64,000 nucleotides of DNA from Limnocylindrus sp040397235 (GCA_040397235.1 JBBAWH010000001.1:1-64000), one strand, 5' to 3'; numbered from the stretch's first letter, positions 12,034 through 29,718 are shown. Notes: generated from the sequence alone by a model not told the origin. Translations and numbers: made by a program.

Positions 12034-12088
12034 CCTTCGGGTGGGAGTAAAAAAGCGGTAACCGTCAACGCTATTAACAAGTGACGGT
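12031..12088 (+). promoter_or_regulatory. two hairpins between tRNA-Thr and tuf copy 1
   Basis: CCACC-TTCG-GGTGG (12031-12044) is a UUCG tetraloop hairpin whose 5' arm includes the tRNA CCA end. ACCGTCA and TGACGGT (12061-12067, 12082-12088) form a seven-base-pair stem with an AT-rich 14-nt loop. They probably guide tRNA 3' processing and separation of the tuf mRNA. Confidence 0.5.
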
Positions 12089-12109
12089 AGTAAGAAATCG
12101 GAGAGAGAA

Positions 12110-13314
<1,205 letters not shown>

Positions 13315-13323
<9 letters not shown>

Positions 13324-13479
13324 GCAGAGAACCGACCGACGCTGCAACTCGCGTGCACGGAGTGCAAGGAGCGCACGTACACGACGCGTAAGAACAAGCG
13401 CAATGACCCGAATCGTCTCGAGTTGATGAAGTACTGCCCGCGATGTCGCGTGCAGCGCATGCATCGCGAGACGAAGTAG
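13315..13479 (+). CDS. rpmG: 50S ribosomal protein L33
   Basis: 54 residues. It carries two CxxC pairs (CTEC near 14-17 and CPRC near 42-45), the zinc-binding form of L33, and the basic stretch TTRKNKRNDPNRLELMKYC. ATG lies three bases after the tuf stop. Its first nine bases are part of the repeat shared with rpsJ after tuf copy 2. The order tuf-rpmG-tRNA-Trp-secE-nusG is standard. Confidence 0.96.
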
Positions 13480-13502
13480 GTTAGGAGCAAGGAGTCATCA
13501 GT

Positions 13503-13578
13503 AGGGGCGTAGCTCAATTGGTAGAGTCCCGGTCTCCAAAACCGGTTGTTGTCGGTTCGAGTCCGGCCGCCCCTGCCA
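13503..13578 (+). tRNA. tRNA-Trp (CCA)
   Basis: 76 nt: acceptor AGGGGCG with CGCCCCT, anticodon loop CTCCAAA giving CCA, encoded CCA end. It sits between rpmG and secE, a conserved place for trnW. Confidence 0.96.
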
Positions 13579-13632
13579 GCCTCTCGGCTACGGCCGCAGA
13601 GGGAGTGAAGTGAAGCGAAGGAGCAAACGAGC

Positions 13633-13818
13633 GTGAAGCGAATCCGAAAGTTCTTCTCGGAGGCGATCTCGGAACTGCGCAAGGTGGCATGGCCAACGAG
13701 CGCACAGGTCCGCGTGCTTACCGTGCTCGTCTTCATCGCCTCGCTGGTCGTGGGCTTCTACATCGCCTTCTGGGACCTGCTCTTTACCGAAGTCCTCAAG
13801 CTGATCAACCCCGCCTGA
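13633..13818 (+). CDS. secE: preprotein translocase subunit SecE
   Basis: 61 residues, GTG start. The short bacterial form: an amphipathic helix (SEAISELRKVAWPT, the conserved SecE signature) followed by one membrane span (about 32-52). It clamps the SecY channel encoded at 38730. Location immediately before nusG is the near-universal arrangement. Confidence 0.96.
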   Translation: MKRIRKFFSEAISELRKVAWPTSAQVRVLTVLVFIASLVVGFYIAFWDLLFTEVLKLINPA

Positions 13819-13843
13819 GTATCTGGACGACGAGGAGAAACCT

Positions 13844-14449
13844 GTGACTGATGCACTGAGCCCCGAGACCGGAAGCGCCGCCGCTGAGAAGCCGGCGCCA
13901 ACGGCGAAGCGACACTGGTACGCCATCCACACCTACTCAGGATTTGAGAACAAGGTGAAGGCGAACCTCGAGCACCGCATTGAGTCGATGGATATGTCGG
14001 ACCGCATCTTCCAGGTCGTTGTGCCGATGGAAGACGAGATCGTCATTCGCAGCGGCGTTCGTACGACCGTGCAGAAGAAGATCTATCCGGGCTACGTGCT
14101 CGTCGACATGATCATGGAGCCGGAGAGCTGGTACGTCGTGCGCAACACGCCGGGCGTCACAAGCTTTGTCGGCGGTTCCGCAATCCCAGGCATGAAGGCC
14201 GACCCAGTGCCGCTCACCGAGACTGAGGTGAAGCAGATCCTGCGACAGCTCGGCGTCGGTCAGGCGCCAACGGTCAAGGTTGCCTTCGTCAAGGGTCAGT
14301 CGGTCCGCGTGAACGACGGCCCATTCTCAGACTTCGTTGGCACGGTCGAGGATATCGACCCAGAGCGAAGCAAGGTCAAGGTGTTGGTCTCGATCTTCGG
14401 GCGCGAAACGCCTGTGGAACTCGACCTGCTCCAAGTATCGAAGCTGTAA
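13844..14449 (+). CDS. nusG: transcription termination/antitermination protein NusG
   Basis: 201 residues, GTG start. The NGN domain begins with HWYAIHTYSGFENKVK (about residues 24-40) and includes PGYVLVDM. The KOW domain near the C-terminus shows GQSVRVNDGPFSDFVGTVEDID. It binds RNA polymerase, and through KOW binds S10 or Rho. The first 23 residues are an unconserved Ala/Pro-rich arm. Confidence 0.97.
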   Translation: MTDALSPETGSAAAEKPAPTAKRHWYAIHTYSGFENKVKANLEHRIESMDMSDRIFQVVVPMEDEIVIRSGVRTTVQKKIYPGYVLVDMIMEPESWYVVRNTPGVTSFVGGSAIPGMKADPVPLTETEVKQILRQLGVGQAPTVKVAFVKGQSVRVNDGPFSDFVGTVEDIDPERSKVKVLVSIFGRETPVELDLLQVSKL

Positions 14450-14473
14450 TCCGAGAGTAGAGAGGAGCGCACC

Positions 14474-14899
14474 ATGGCACAGAAGATTCGCGCAACCGTC
14501 ACGCTGCAGCTCCCCGCGGGCGGGGCAACTCCAGCGCCACCTGTCGGCACGGCCCTCGGGCCTCACGGCATCAACATCGTCGAGTTCACGAAGTCGTATA
14601 ACGAGAAGACCGCCGACCGCAAGGGCGAGGTTATTCCTGCCGTTATTACGATCTTTGAGGATCGTTCGTTCACCTTCGTTCTTAAGACGCCACCGGCTGC
14701 GGACATGATCCGCAAGGCGGCGGGCATTGAGAAGGGTGCTGGCGATCACAAGGCCGGCAACGTTGGCAAGATCACGCGCGCACAGGTGCAAGAGATTGCA
14801 ACCAAGAAGATGACGGACCTCAACGCCCCAACGATTGAGGCGGCCTGCAAGATGATTGAAGGATCAGCAAAGTCAATGGGAGTAGAGGTCGTCGCCTGA
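14474..14899 (+). CDS. rplK: 50S ribosomal protein L11
   Basis: 141 residues, normal length. The N-terminal domain shows PVGTALGPHGINI and the C-terminal rRNA-binding domain shows PPAADMIRKAAGI. Part of the GTPase-associated centre together with L10 and L7/L12 encoded just downstream. Good ribosome binding site GAGAGGAG before ATG. Confidence 0.97.
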   Translation: MAQKIRATVTLQLPAGGATPAPPVGTALGPHGINIVEFTKSYNEKTADRKGEVIPAVITIFEDRSFTFVLKTPPAADMIRKAAGIEKGAGDHKAGNVGKITRAQVQEIATKKMTDLNAPTIEAACKMIEGSAKSMGVEVVA

Positions 14900-14961
14900 C
14901 GATCGCCGCAACCCCGCGGTGAAGGGGGAGGCCGACGAACGGCCGACAAGGAGGAAACACG

Positions 14962-15666
14962 ATGGCAAAGCACGGTAAGCGTTACATCGAAGCGGCAAAG
15001 CTGGTTGATCCAGAGAAGCAGTACGAGCCAACCGAGGCCGCTGCCCTGGTGAAGAAGACCGCGACCGCGAAGTTTGACCAGACGATCGAGGTACACATTC
15101 GCCTCGGCGTCGACCCACGACAGTCCGATGAGATGGTGCGTGGCACCATCGGCCTCCCGCACGGCACTGGTAAGCGCGTGCGCATCGCCGTCTTCGCCCA
15201 GGGCGAGAAGGCGAACGAGGCGACCAAGGCCGGCGCAGATGAGGTCGGCGCTGCCGATCTAATCGCCAAGGTTGACGGTGGCTGGATCGACTTCGACGTT
15301 GCTATTGCTACGCCAGACATGATGGGTCAGGTCGGTAAGCTCGGTAAGGTGCTCGGCCGCAAGGGCCTGATGCCGAACCCGAAGGCTGGCACGATTACCA
15401 ACGACCTCGAGCGCACCATCGCTGAGTTGAAGTCGGGCCGCGTGGAGTTCAAGGTCGATAAGGCCGCGATCATCCACCTCGGCTTCGCCAAGGCGAGCTT
15501 CACCGAAGCGCAGATAGTCGGAAACCTGGCGACCCTGCTTGACGCGGTGAACCGCTCCAAGCCAACGGGGCTCAAGGGCACCTTCATCAAGGGCGTCAGC
15601 ATCTCAGCCTCCATGGGGCCTGGTGTTGCCGTTGACGTGCCAGCACTACTGGCGGTCGCGGGGTAG
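14962..15666 (+). CDS. rplA: 50S ribosomal protein L1
   Basis: 234 residues, normal. Conserved stretches LGVDPRQSDEMVRGT, PHGTGK and LGRKGLMPNPKAGT identify the L1 stalk protein. In many bacteria L1 represses the L11-L1 mRNA. AAGGAGG precedes the ATG at the usual distance. Confidence 0.97.
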   Translation: MAKHGKRYIEAAKLVDPEKQYEPTEAAALVKKTATAKFDQTIEVHIRLGVDPRQSDEMVRGTIGLPHGTGKRVRIAVFAQGEKANEATKAGADEVGAADLIAKVDGGWIDFDVAIATPDMMGQVGKLGKVLGRKGLMPNPKAGTITNDLERTIAELKSGRVEFKVDKAAIIHLGFAKASFTEAQIVGNLATLLDAVNRSKPTGLKGTFIKGVSISASMGPGVAVDVPALLAVAG

Positions 15667-15953
15667 ACTCCCCATCCGCGTCGGGCCGGTTGGCCGACCG
15701 AAACAGAAGCGCCCGAGTGGAGACGCTCGGGAGACGAAATACGACGATTCGCCGAAGAGGGCCTGTGACCCCCGCCGTGAGGCAGGGGACTTAAGCCACT
15801 CAGAGGTCAACCGCAAGGTCGACCAACGAGTGGGCATGCTGAGGCAGAGGGTTTCTCGCGGAACGCGCGACCCCCTGTGACGCGAAGAGTTGCAGGGGTG
15901 CCAGCTGCATCCGCCGAGACGCACCGGCCTGTGCGTCCAGAGAAGGAGGAACC
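15667..15953 (+). promoter_or_regulatory. rplJ leader region, candidate L10 leader
   Basis: 287 bases without a gene between rplA and rplJ. Visible stems are GTCGG/CCGAC (15680-15698), CCCGAG/CTCGGG (15712-15731) and a larger hairpin at 15845-15877, whose top is TCGCG-GAACG-CGCGA and whose base is CAGAGGG/CCCCCTG with one mismatch. A long structured leader before rplJL is where L10 autoregulates its mRNA in many bacteria. The L10-binding kink-turn was not identified with certainty. Confidence 0.5.
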
Positions 15954-16481
15954 GTGCCAACGCAGAAGAAGCGCAGCACGATCGATTCGCTCGCGAATGA
16001 GCTGTCGAAGAGCCGCGGGCTCATCCTTACCTCGTACCGAGGACTTACGGTGTCGGATTTCGCCGCCATCCGTAACACGCTTCGGCCGTTGGGGATCACG
16101 TACCGGGTGGTGAAGAACCGCCTGATGCGTGTCGCCGCAAGCGAGGCGGGGAACGCCACCCTTCCGTCACAGCTCGTAGGGCCGACGGCAATTGCCTTCG
16201 GCACTGGGGATGAGGCGGTTCTGGCCAAGACGGTACTGGCGGCCCTGAAGGCCTACCCATCCGCTGAGGTCAGGGGGGCCATCCTGGGGACGTCGATTCT
16301 CGACCTCGCCCAGTTGACGGCGCTCTCGAAGCTCCCAAGCCGCGAAGTGCTCTTGGCCACGGTGGCTGGGGCATTCCAGGCACCGGTCCAGAAGCTCGCT
16401 ATCCTCTTCAACGCTCCGCTGCAGAAGCTGGGCTACGCCCTCGGTGGGCTGAAGACGAAGCGCGAGTCCGAAGGGGCCTAA
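15954..16481 (+). CDS. rplJ: 50S ribosomal protein L10
   Basis: 175 residues. The N-terminal rRNA-binding domain has SRGLILTSYRGLTVSD and YRVVKNRLMRVA; the C-terminal helix that carries L7/L12 dimers ends in GALGGLKTKRE-like sequence. GTG start with AAGGAGGA at the right distance. It is likely to bind its own leader. Confidence 0.96.
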   Translation: MPTQKKRSTIDSLANELSKSRGLILTSYRGLTVSDFAAIRNTLRPLGITYRVVKNRLMRVAASEAGNATLPSQLVGPTAIAFGTGDEAVLAKTVLAALKAYPSAEVRGAILGTSILDLAQLTALSKLPSREVLLATVAGAFQAPVQKLAILFNAPLQKLGYALGGLKTKRESEGA

Positions 16482-16514
16482 CCGCCGGTAGTCCGGTCCA
16501 TTTTGTAACAATAC

Positions 16515-16528
16515 AGCCCGCTTGGGCT
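16515..16528 (+). promoter_or_regulatory. small hairpin before rplL
   Basis: AGCCC-GCTT-GGGCT lies five bases before the AAGGAG of rplL. A stem of this kind between rplJ and rplL could set the higher translation rate that L7/L12 needs (four to six copies per ribosome). Function is inference. Confidence 0.4.
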
Positions 16529-16544
16529 GAAGAAGGAGAGAACC

Positions 16545-16937
16545 ATGTCGAAGCTCACTACCGATCAGCTGCTCGAGGCCGTCAGCGAGATGACCGTCCT
16601 AGAGCTTTCCGAGTTCGTGAAGGCGTTCGAGGAGAAGTTCGGCGTTAGCGCCGCCGCTCCAGTCGCCGTTGCCGCCGCTCCAGCCGCCGGTGGCGCCGCA
16701 GCAGGTGGAGACGCCGCAGCAGGCAGCGACTCCGTCTCGGCCGTCCTTACAGAGGTCGGCGCGAACAAGATCCAGGTCATCAAGGTGGTGCGTGAGCTCA
16801 CCGGTCTCGGCCTCAAGGAGGCGAAGGACCTGGTGGACGCCGCTCCAAAGCCGGTCAAGGAGGGGATCTCCCAGGCCGACGCCGAGAAGATCGTCGCCGC
16901 GCTCGCCGAGGTTGGCGCCAAGGTCGAGATCAAGTAA
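16545..16937 (+). CDS. rplL: 50S ribosomal protein L7/L12
   Basis: 130 residues. N-terminal dimerisation helices (LELSEFVKAFEEKFGV), a long Ala/Gly-rich hinge (about 35-65), and the factor-binding C-terminal domain with KIQVIKVVRELTGLGLKEAK. The hinge is somewhat longer than in E. coli. Last gene before a strong hairpin. Confidence 0.97.
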   Translation: MSKLTTDQLLEAVSEMTVLELSEFVKAFEEKFGVSAAAPVAVAAAPAAGGAAAGGDAAAGSDSVSAVLTEVGANKIQVIKVVRELTGLGLKEAKDLVDAAPKPVKEGISQADAEKIVAALAEVGAKVEIK

Positions 16938-16951
16938 CAATCCGGCGAATA

Positions 16952-16978
16952 CCCCCCGCCCCAGCTTGGGGCGGGGGG
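16952..16978 (+). terminator. strong hairpin (attenuator) between rplL and rpoB
   Basis: Eleven perfect GC pairs, CCCCCCGCCCC and GGGGCGGGGGG, around loop AGCTT. There is no T-run, and a second stem GGAGCG/CGCTCC overlaps its 3' edge (16976-16992), so it may act as an attenuator or an RNA processing site. E. coli also has an attenuator and RNase III site at this junction. Confidence 0.65.
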
Positions 16979-17018
16979 AGCGCCACCCGCTCCCGGGAGG
17001 GGCTCCAGGGTGCCCCGC

Positions 17019-17047
17019 TTGCCAGGTTTGGCTCTGGGGTCTAGTAT
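17019..17047 (+). promoter_or_regulatory. promoter for rpoBC
   Basis: TTGCCA (17019-17024), a 17-base spacer and TAGTAT (17042-17047), 76 bases before the rpoB ATG and just after the hairpin. It would let rpoBC be expressed apart from the ribosomal genes upstream. Confidence 0.65.
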
Positions 17048-17122
17048 TTCCTTTCGCCCTCGGGCGACCACTTAACAGCGTCAATATCGCCGAGCGTCCA
17101 GGATCGACGAAGGAGCTGCCGC

Positions 17123-20100
17123 ATGCCGACTCGCACCGCCGCTAGCGCCAGCGCCACCGGAGGCCGCAAGTTCTATTCGCGCATCCCTGAGATCCTCGAA
17201 ATTCCAAATCTTATCGATCTGCAGACCAACTCATTCGCCGCATTTGTCGGCCCTGAGTGGATCCCTGGCGCGTCACCGCTGCCAAAGGGGACAAAGACCT
17301 TCCTCGCCGAACTCCTTGAAGAGATCAGCCCAATCCGTGACTTCACCGGCAAGCGCTTGGAGCTGAACTTCCTCGATTACGAGTTCAAGGATGAGAAGGT
17401 CACCGAAGATGACGCCCGCGCAAAGGACCTCACGTACGCTCGCCCACTGATGGTGAATGCGGAGCTGAAGGTTCTTGAGACCGGTGAGATCCGTCGTCAG
17501 CAGATCTACATGGGCGACTTCCCATGGATGACCACACAGGGCACGTTCATCATCAACGGCGCAGAGCGCGTTGTTGTATCGCAGCTCGTGCGCTCGCCTG
17601 GCGTCTTCTACACCGACACCGTAGATCCTGTTTCGGGTCGCGGTCTCTGGTCGGCGAAGGTTATTCCGAACCGCGGCGCATGGCTCGAGTTTGAGACGAG
17701 CGGCAAGGATCAGCTCTACGTCAAGGTTGATCGCAAGCGCAAGATTGCTGCCACGTCGCTGCTTCGCGCCGTTGGCTACGAGACCAACGATGAGATCGCC
17801 GGGCTCTTCTCGCGACTAACAAGCAATCCTGAGCATCCGTATCTTGCAAACACGCTCGAGAAGGATGGCACCGCAACGCGCAGCGAGGCACTCGTTGAGG
17901 TGTACAAGCGACTGCGACCTGGCGATCCACCAACGGGCGACAACGCACGATCACTCGTCGAGAACCTCTTCTTCAATGGTCGGCGCTATGACTTGGGTCG
18001 CGTCGGTCGCTACAAGTTCACCCAGCGCCTCAGCGAGACAGCAGAGCGCATGGGCATCGAGCTTCCAGGCCCAGAGGTGCGCACGCTCACGCGCGAAGAC
18101 CTCGCAGCAATTGTTGGCCACCTGATCCTGGCGAACGAGGGTGGCGCACATCGTGACGTTACCGACCACCTTGGTAACCGCCGCGTGCGCGCCAACGGCG
18201 AGTTGATCATGAACGCCTTCCGCGTCGGCCTCCTGCGCATGGAGCGCGTCATCAAGGAGCGCATGACCATTCAGGAAGACGACAAGGCAACGCCAAGCGC
18301 CCTCGTCAACGTGCGCCCAGTTGTGGCCGCAATGAAGGAGTTCTTCGGCGGCTCGCAGTTGAGCCAGTTCATGGATCAGACGAACCCACTCGCCGAACTC
18401 ACCAGTAAGCGACGCCTCTCGGCCCTCGGGCCAGGCGGACTCTCGCGAGAGCGCGCCGGCTTCGACGTTCGCGACGTCCACCACAGCCACTACGGCCGCA
18501 TCTGCCCAATTGAGACTCCAGAAGGCCCGAACATCGGCCTGATCGGATCGCTCGCAACCTTCGGCCGGGTCAACGAGCTCGGCTTCATTGAGTCGCCGTA
18601 TCGCCGCGTCAAGGAGGGTCGCGTCACGACCGACGTCATCTATCTCGCCGCCGACGAAGAGGAGCGCTACGCGATCGCCCAGGCAAACGCCGAACTCGAT
18701 AGCAACTCCCACCTCGTTGGCGAGCGCATCTACTGCCGTAAGGGCGATGGCTTCGAGCTTGTTGAGCCGACCCGCGTCGACTTCATGGACGTATCGCCAA
18801 AGCAGGTGGTTTCAGTAGCCACCGCGCTCATTCCGTTCCTTGAGCATGACGACGCAAACCGCGCCCTAATGGGTTCGAACATGATGCGTCAGGCGGTTCC
18901 GCTCCTACAGCCACATGCTCCAGTTGTTGGCACCGGTGTTGAGGGTCGCGCCGCGCGCGACTCCGGCCAGGTGGTCATCGCGCGCCGCCCAGGCGTTGTC
19001 ACATCCGTTGCCGCCGACCTGATCGTGGTTGAGCCAGACGACGCTGCAAACAAGAAGGACATTGATCACTACCCACTCCTGAAGTTCGTGCGATCGAACC
19101 AAGGGACCTGCTTGAACCACCGCCCAGCCGTTGAGGTTGGCGACCGAGTGACTCCCGGCCAGGTGATCGCCGACTCCATGTCGACCGAAGGGGGCGAACT
19201 CGCCCTCGGCCAGAACATCGTCGTTGCGTACATGTCGTGGGAGGGGGCGAACTACGAGGACGCCATCATCATCAGCGAGCGACTCGTGCGCGAGGACGTA
19301 TTCACCTCAATCCACATTGAGAAGCACGAGATCGAGGCGCGCGACACCAAGCTCGGGCCAGAAGAGATCACGCGCGACATCGCCAATGTTCCTGAGGAGC
19401 TCCTCGCGAGCCTCGACGAGCGCGGCATCATCAGTGTGGGCGCCGATGTGCGCCCTGGCGACATCCTGGTCGGCAAGATCACGCCGAAGGGTGAGACCGA
19501 AGTCACCGCTGAAGAGCGACTCCTCCGCGCGATCTTCGGCGAGAAGGCGCGCGAGGTGAAGGACTCCTCGCTGCGACTCCCTCACGGCGAGCGCGGCACC
19601 GTTGTGGAAGTGCGCGAGTTTAATCGTCAAGAGGTTGACCTGGCCCCAGGCGTGAACCAGTTGGTGCGCGTCTCTATTGCGCAGAAGCGCAAGATCTCGG
19701 TCGGCGACAAGATGGCCGGTCGACACGGCAACAAGGGCGTCGTTTCGCGCATCCTGCCGGTCGAAGACATGCCCTATCTGCCGGACGGCACCCCCGTCGA
19801 CATCATCCTCAACCCGCTCGGCGTGCCGAGCCGCATGAACATCGGCCAGCTCCTCGAGACGCATCTTGGCTGGGCGCTCGCGAAGCAGAACCTGAAGGGG
19901 GCGACCCCAGTCTTCGACGGCGCCACCGAGGATAACATCATCGCCGAGCTTCAGGCTGCAGGCCTGCCAACTGACGGCAAGATCACGTTGCGTGACGGTA
20001 AGAGTGGCAAGGAGTTCGATCGCCCGATTACGGTGGGCGTGACCTACATGCTCAAGCTGCACCACCTTGTTGAGGACAAGATCCACGCGCGCTCAACCGG

Positions 20101-20470
20101 CCCATACAGCTTGATTACACAGCAGCCACTCGGCGGCAAGGCCCAGTTTGGCGGCCAGCGTTTCGGCGAGATGGAGGTCTGGGCTCTCTATGCCTATGGC
20201 GCCGCAAACATTCTGCAGGAAATTCTCACGGTGAAGTCCGACGACGTTGTCGGCCGCGTGCAGGCATACGAGGCGATCGTCAAGGGCGAGCGCATTCAGG
20301 CGCCAGGTGTGCCTGAGTCGTTCAAGGTTCTCGTGAAGGAGTTCCAGAGCCTTGGCATCAATGTCGACATCTTGAATAAAGACGATGGGACCATTGATTT
20401 GCTCGAGGATCCGGCTGGCTATGCCACGCCGAACCTCGGGATCAACCTCTCTGGCTTCGAAGACAATTGA
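17123..20470 (+). CDS. rpoB: RNA polymerase beta subunit
   Basis: 1115 residues, a compact beta subunit without large lineage insertions. The rifampicin-pocket segment starts at Gln412 (QLSQFMDQTNPL) and the active-site loop GDKMAGRHGNKG is at 861-872. The residue equivalent to E. coli His526 is Ser428 (in LTSKRRLSALG), and the one equivalent to Asn518 is Thr420. Substitutions at His526 are a classic cause of rifampicin resistance, so the enzyme may be naturally less sensitive. ATG with AAGGAG. Followed by rpoC after 26 bases. Confidence 0.98.
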   Translation: MPTRTAASASATGGRKFYSRIPEILEIPNLIDLQTNSFAAFVGPEWIPGASPLPKGTKTFLAELLEEISPIRDFTGKRLELNFLDYEFKDEKVTEDDARAKDLTYARPLMVNAELKVLETGEIRRQQIYMGDFPWMTTQGTFIINGAERVVVSQLVRSPGVFYTDTVDPVSGRGLWSAKVIPNRGAWLEFETSGKDQLYVKVDRKRKIAATSLLRAVGYETNDEIAGLFSRLTSNPEHPYLANTLEKDGTATRSEALVEVYKRLRPGDPPTGDNARSLVENLFFNGRRYDLGRVGRYKFTQRLSETAERMGIELPGPEVRTLTREDLAAIVGHLILANEGGAHRDVTDHLGNRRVRANGELIMNAFRVGLLRMERVIKERMTIQEDDKATPSALVNVRPVVAAMKEFFGGSQLSQFMDQTNPLAELTSKRRLSALGPGGLSRERAGFDVRDVHHSHYGRICPIETPEGPNIGLIGSLATFGRVNELGFIESPYRRVKEGRVTTDVIYLAADEEERYAIAQANAELDSNSHLVGERIYCRKGDGFELVEPTRVDFMDVSPKQVVSVATALIPFLEHDDANRALMGSNMMRQAVPLLQPHAPVVGTGVEGRAARDSGQVVIARRPGVVTSVAADLIVVEPDDAANKKDIDHYPLLKFVRSNQGTCLNHRPAVEVGDRVTPGQVIADSMSTEGGELALGQNIVVAYMSWEGANYEDAIIISERLVREDVFTSIHIEKHEIEARDTKLGPEEITRDIANVPEELLASLDERGIISVGADVRPGDILVGKITPKGETEVTAEERLLRAIFGEKAREVKDSSLRLPHGERGTVVEVREFNRQEVDLAPGVNQLVRVSIAQKRKISVGDKMAGRHGNKGVVSRILPVEDMPYLPDGTPVDIILNPLGVPSRMNIGQLLETHLGWALAKQNLKGATPVFDGATEDNIIAELQAAGLPTDGKITLRDGKSGKEFDRPITVGVTYMLKLHHLVEDKIHARSTGPYSLITQQPLGGKAQFGGQRFGEMEVWALYAYGAANILQEILTVKSDDVVGRVQAYEAIVKGERIQAPGVPESFKVLVKEFQSLGINVDILNKDDGTIDLLEDPAGYATPNLGINLSGFEDN

Positions 20471-20496
20471 GCGCGGCGTAGGGGCGAGGAGAGACC

Positions 20497-24999
<4,503 letters not shown>

Positions 25000-25033
25000 C
25001 GGCGGATCTCAGCCGTCCCGCAAGGGGGGTGCT

Positions 25034-25063
25034 TTGACACCTTTCGTGCTTGACTGCTACGCT
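25034..25063 (+). promoter_or_regulatory. promoter for the str-S10-spc-alpha supercluster
   Basis: Perfect -35 TTGACA (25034-25039), an 18-base spacer and TACGCT (25058-25063), 81 bases before rpsL. A weak hairpin ACGGC/GCCGT (24999-25016) just before it may end the rpoBC transcript. Confidence 0.75.
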
Positions 25064-25144
25064 CCGCGACCGTGCACAACGGGCAATTCCGCCCTGACAT
25101 CACGCCAGTAGTGGAATCGAATAGAGAAGGAGCGCGCGTAAAAC

Positions 25145-25576
25145 GTGCCTACGATTAGTCAGCTCGTTCGAAAGGGTCGCAAGCCGAAGGTCTCGAAGAT
25201 CAAGGCTTCAGCGTTCCGCAAGAACTGGAACGGCATTAAGCAGCGTCAGGAGTCCGCAGAGGGCGCCCCGATGAAGCGTGGTGTCTGCTTGATCGTGCGC
25301 ACCATGACCCCGAAGAAGCCGAACTCCGCTCTTCGTAAGATCGCCCGCGTGAAGCTCACCAACCAGATGGAAGTCACCGCCTACATCCCAGGCATTGGCC
25401 ACAACCTCCAGGAGCACAGCGTTGTGCTCGTTCGTGGCGGCCGCGTGAAGGACCTTCCTTCGGTCAAGTACCACATCGTTCGCGGCGCACTCGATGCCGC
25501 CGGCGTGAAGGATCGCAAGCAGAGCCGTTCTAAGTATGGCGCGAAGGCTGAACAAGCCGTCGCCAAGAAGAAGTAA
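25145..25576 (+). CDS. rpsL: 30S ribosomal protein S12
   Basis: 143 residues, GTG start. The decoding-centre loop TPKKPNSALRK is intact, with the streptomycin-site lysine. A basic insertion (about residues 17-37, ending before GAPMKRGVC) makes it longer than E. coli S12 and is seen in several non-proteobacterial phyla. In the second conserved loop the usual KDLPGV reads KDLPSV, a Gly to Ser change at the position equivalent to E. coli Gly91. First gene of the supercluster. Confidence 0.97.
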   Translation: MPTISQLVRKGRKPKVSKIKASAFRKNWNGIKQRQESAEGAPMKRGVCLIVRTMTPKKPNSALRKIARVKLTNQMEVTAYIPGIGHNLQEHSVVLVRGGRVKDLPSVKYHIVRGALDAAGVKDRKQSRSKYGAKAEQAVAKKK

Positions 25577-25579
25577 GCG

Positions 25580-26047
25580 ATGCCACGTCGTACAACGGTC
25601 CCACGCAAGCTTAAGTACGAAGTTGTTCCGCTGAACAAAACCGTTGACCGCTTTGTGGTCAAGGTGATGTTGGGCGGCAAGCGCGGACTCGCAGAGCGCA
25701 TCCTTCGCGAAGCGCTTGCACGTGTTGAGTCACAGGCAAACCGCCCAGGCCTTGAGGTGCTCGACCTCGCCCTGCGCAATGCAACACCACTGATCGAAGT
25801 GAAGCCGCGCCGCGTTGGTGGCGCCACCTATCAGGTCCCCGTCGAGATTCGCGGCGAGCGCCGCTTGAGCCTCGGCGTTCGCTGGTTGGTGCAGGCTGCA
25901 CGCAAGCGCAACGGGAAGAGCATGTCTGACAAGCTCGCCGCTGAGTTCCTCGATGCATCGAACAACCTCGGCGCCGCAGTGAAGCGACGCGAAGAGACCC
26001 ACAAGATGGCGGAGGCGAACAAGGCCTTCAGCCACTTCCGGTTCTAG
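25580..26047 (+). CDS. rpsG: 30S ribosomal protein S7
   Basis: 155 residues, normal. Conserved MPRRTTVPRK start and the stretch KPRRVGGATYQVPVEI contact the 3' domain of 16S rRNA. Three bases after rpsL. Often the repressor of the str operon in other bacteria. Confidence 0.97.
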   Translation: MPRRTTVPRKLKYEVVPLNKTVDRFVVKVMLGGKRGLAERILREALARVESQANRPGLEVLDLALRNATPLIEVKPRRVGGATYQVPVEIRGERRLSLGVRWLVQAARKRNGKSMSDKLAAEFLDASNNLGAAVKRREETHKMAEANKAFSHFRF

Positions 26048-26056
26048 GGGCGAGAG

Positions 26057-28147
<2,091 letters not shown>

Positions 28148-28195
28148 TCGGCGCGCGGTTGTTAGCAGAAGCGTAAGAAAGAAAGAAGGAGGAGT

Positions 28196-29400
<1,205 letters not shown>

Positions 29401-29409
<9 letters not shown>

Positions 29410-29709
29410 CAGCGGATCCGCATTCGGCTCAAGGCGTATGACCACCGCCTCATCGATCAGTCTGCCCAGACGATCGTTGAGACGGCTCAGCGCACTGGTG
29501 CCGATGTGATCGGTCCGGTGCCGCTGCCAACGCGCATTGAGAAGTTCACCGTGCTGCGCTCGCCGTTCATCGATAAGGACAGCCGAGAGCAGTTCGAGAT
29601 TCGAACACACAAGCGCCTGGTAGACATCATTGATCCGACCCCAAAGACGGTCGACGCGCTGATGCGACTCACACTCGCAGCCGGCGTCGACATTGAAATT
29701 AAGATGTAG
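29401..29709 (+). CDS. rpsJ: 30S ribosomal protein S10
   Basis: 102 residues, normal. Conserved IRIRLKAYDHRLIDQSA start and the loop PLPTRIEKFTVLRSPF. Partner of NusB/NusG as well as ribosomal. Its first three codons are part of the tuf repeat. Begins the S10 cluster directly after tuf, so the str and S10 operons are joined. Confidence 0.97.
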
Positions 29710-29718
29710 GTGAGTGGA

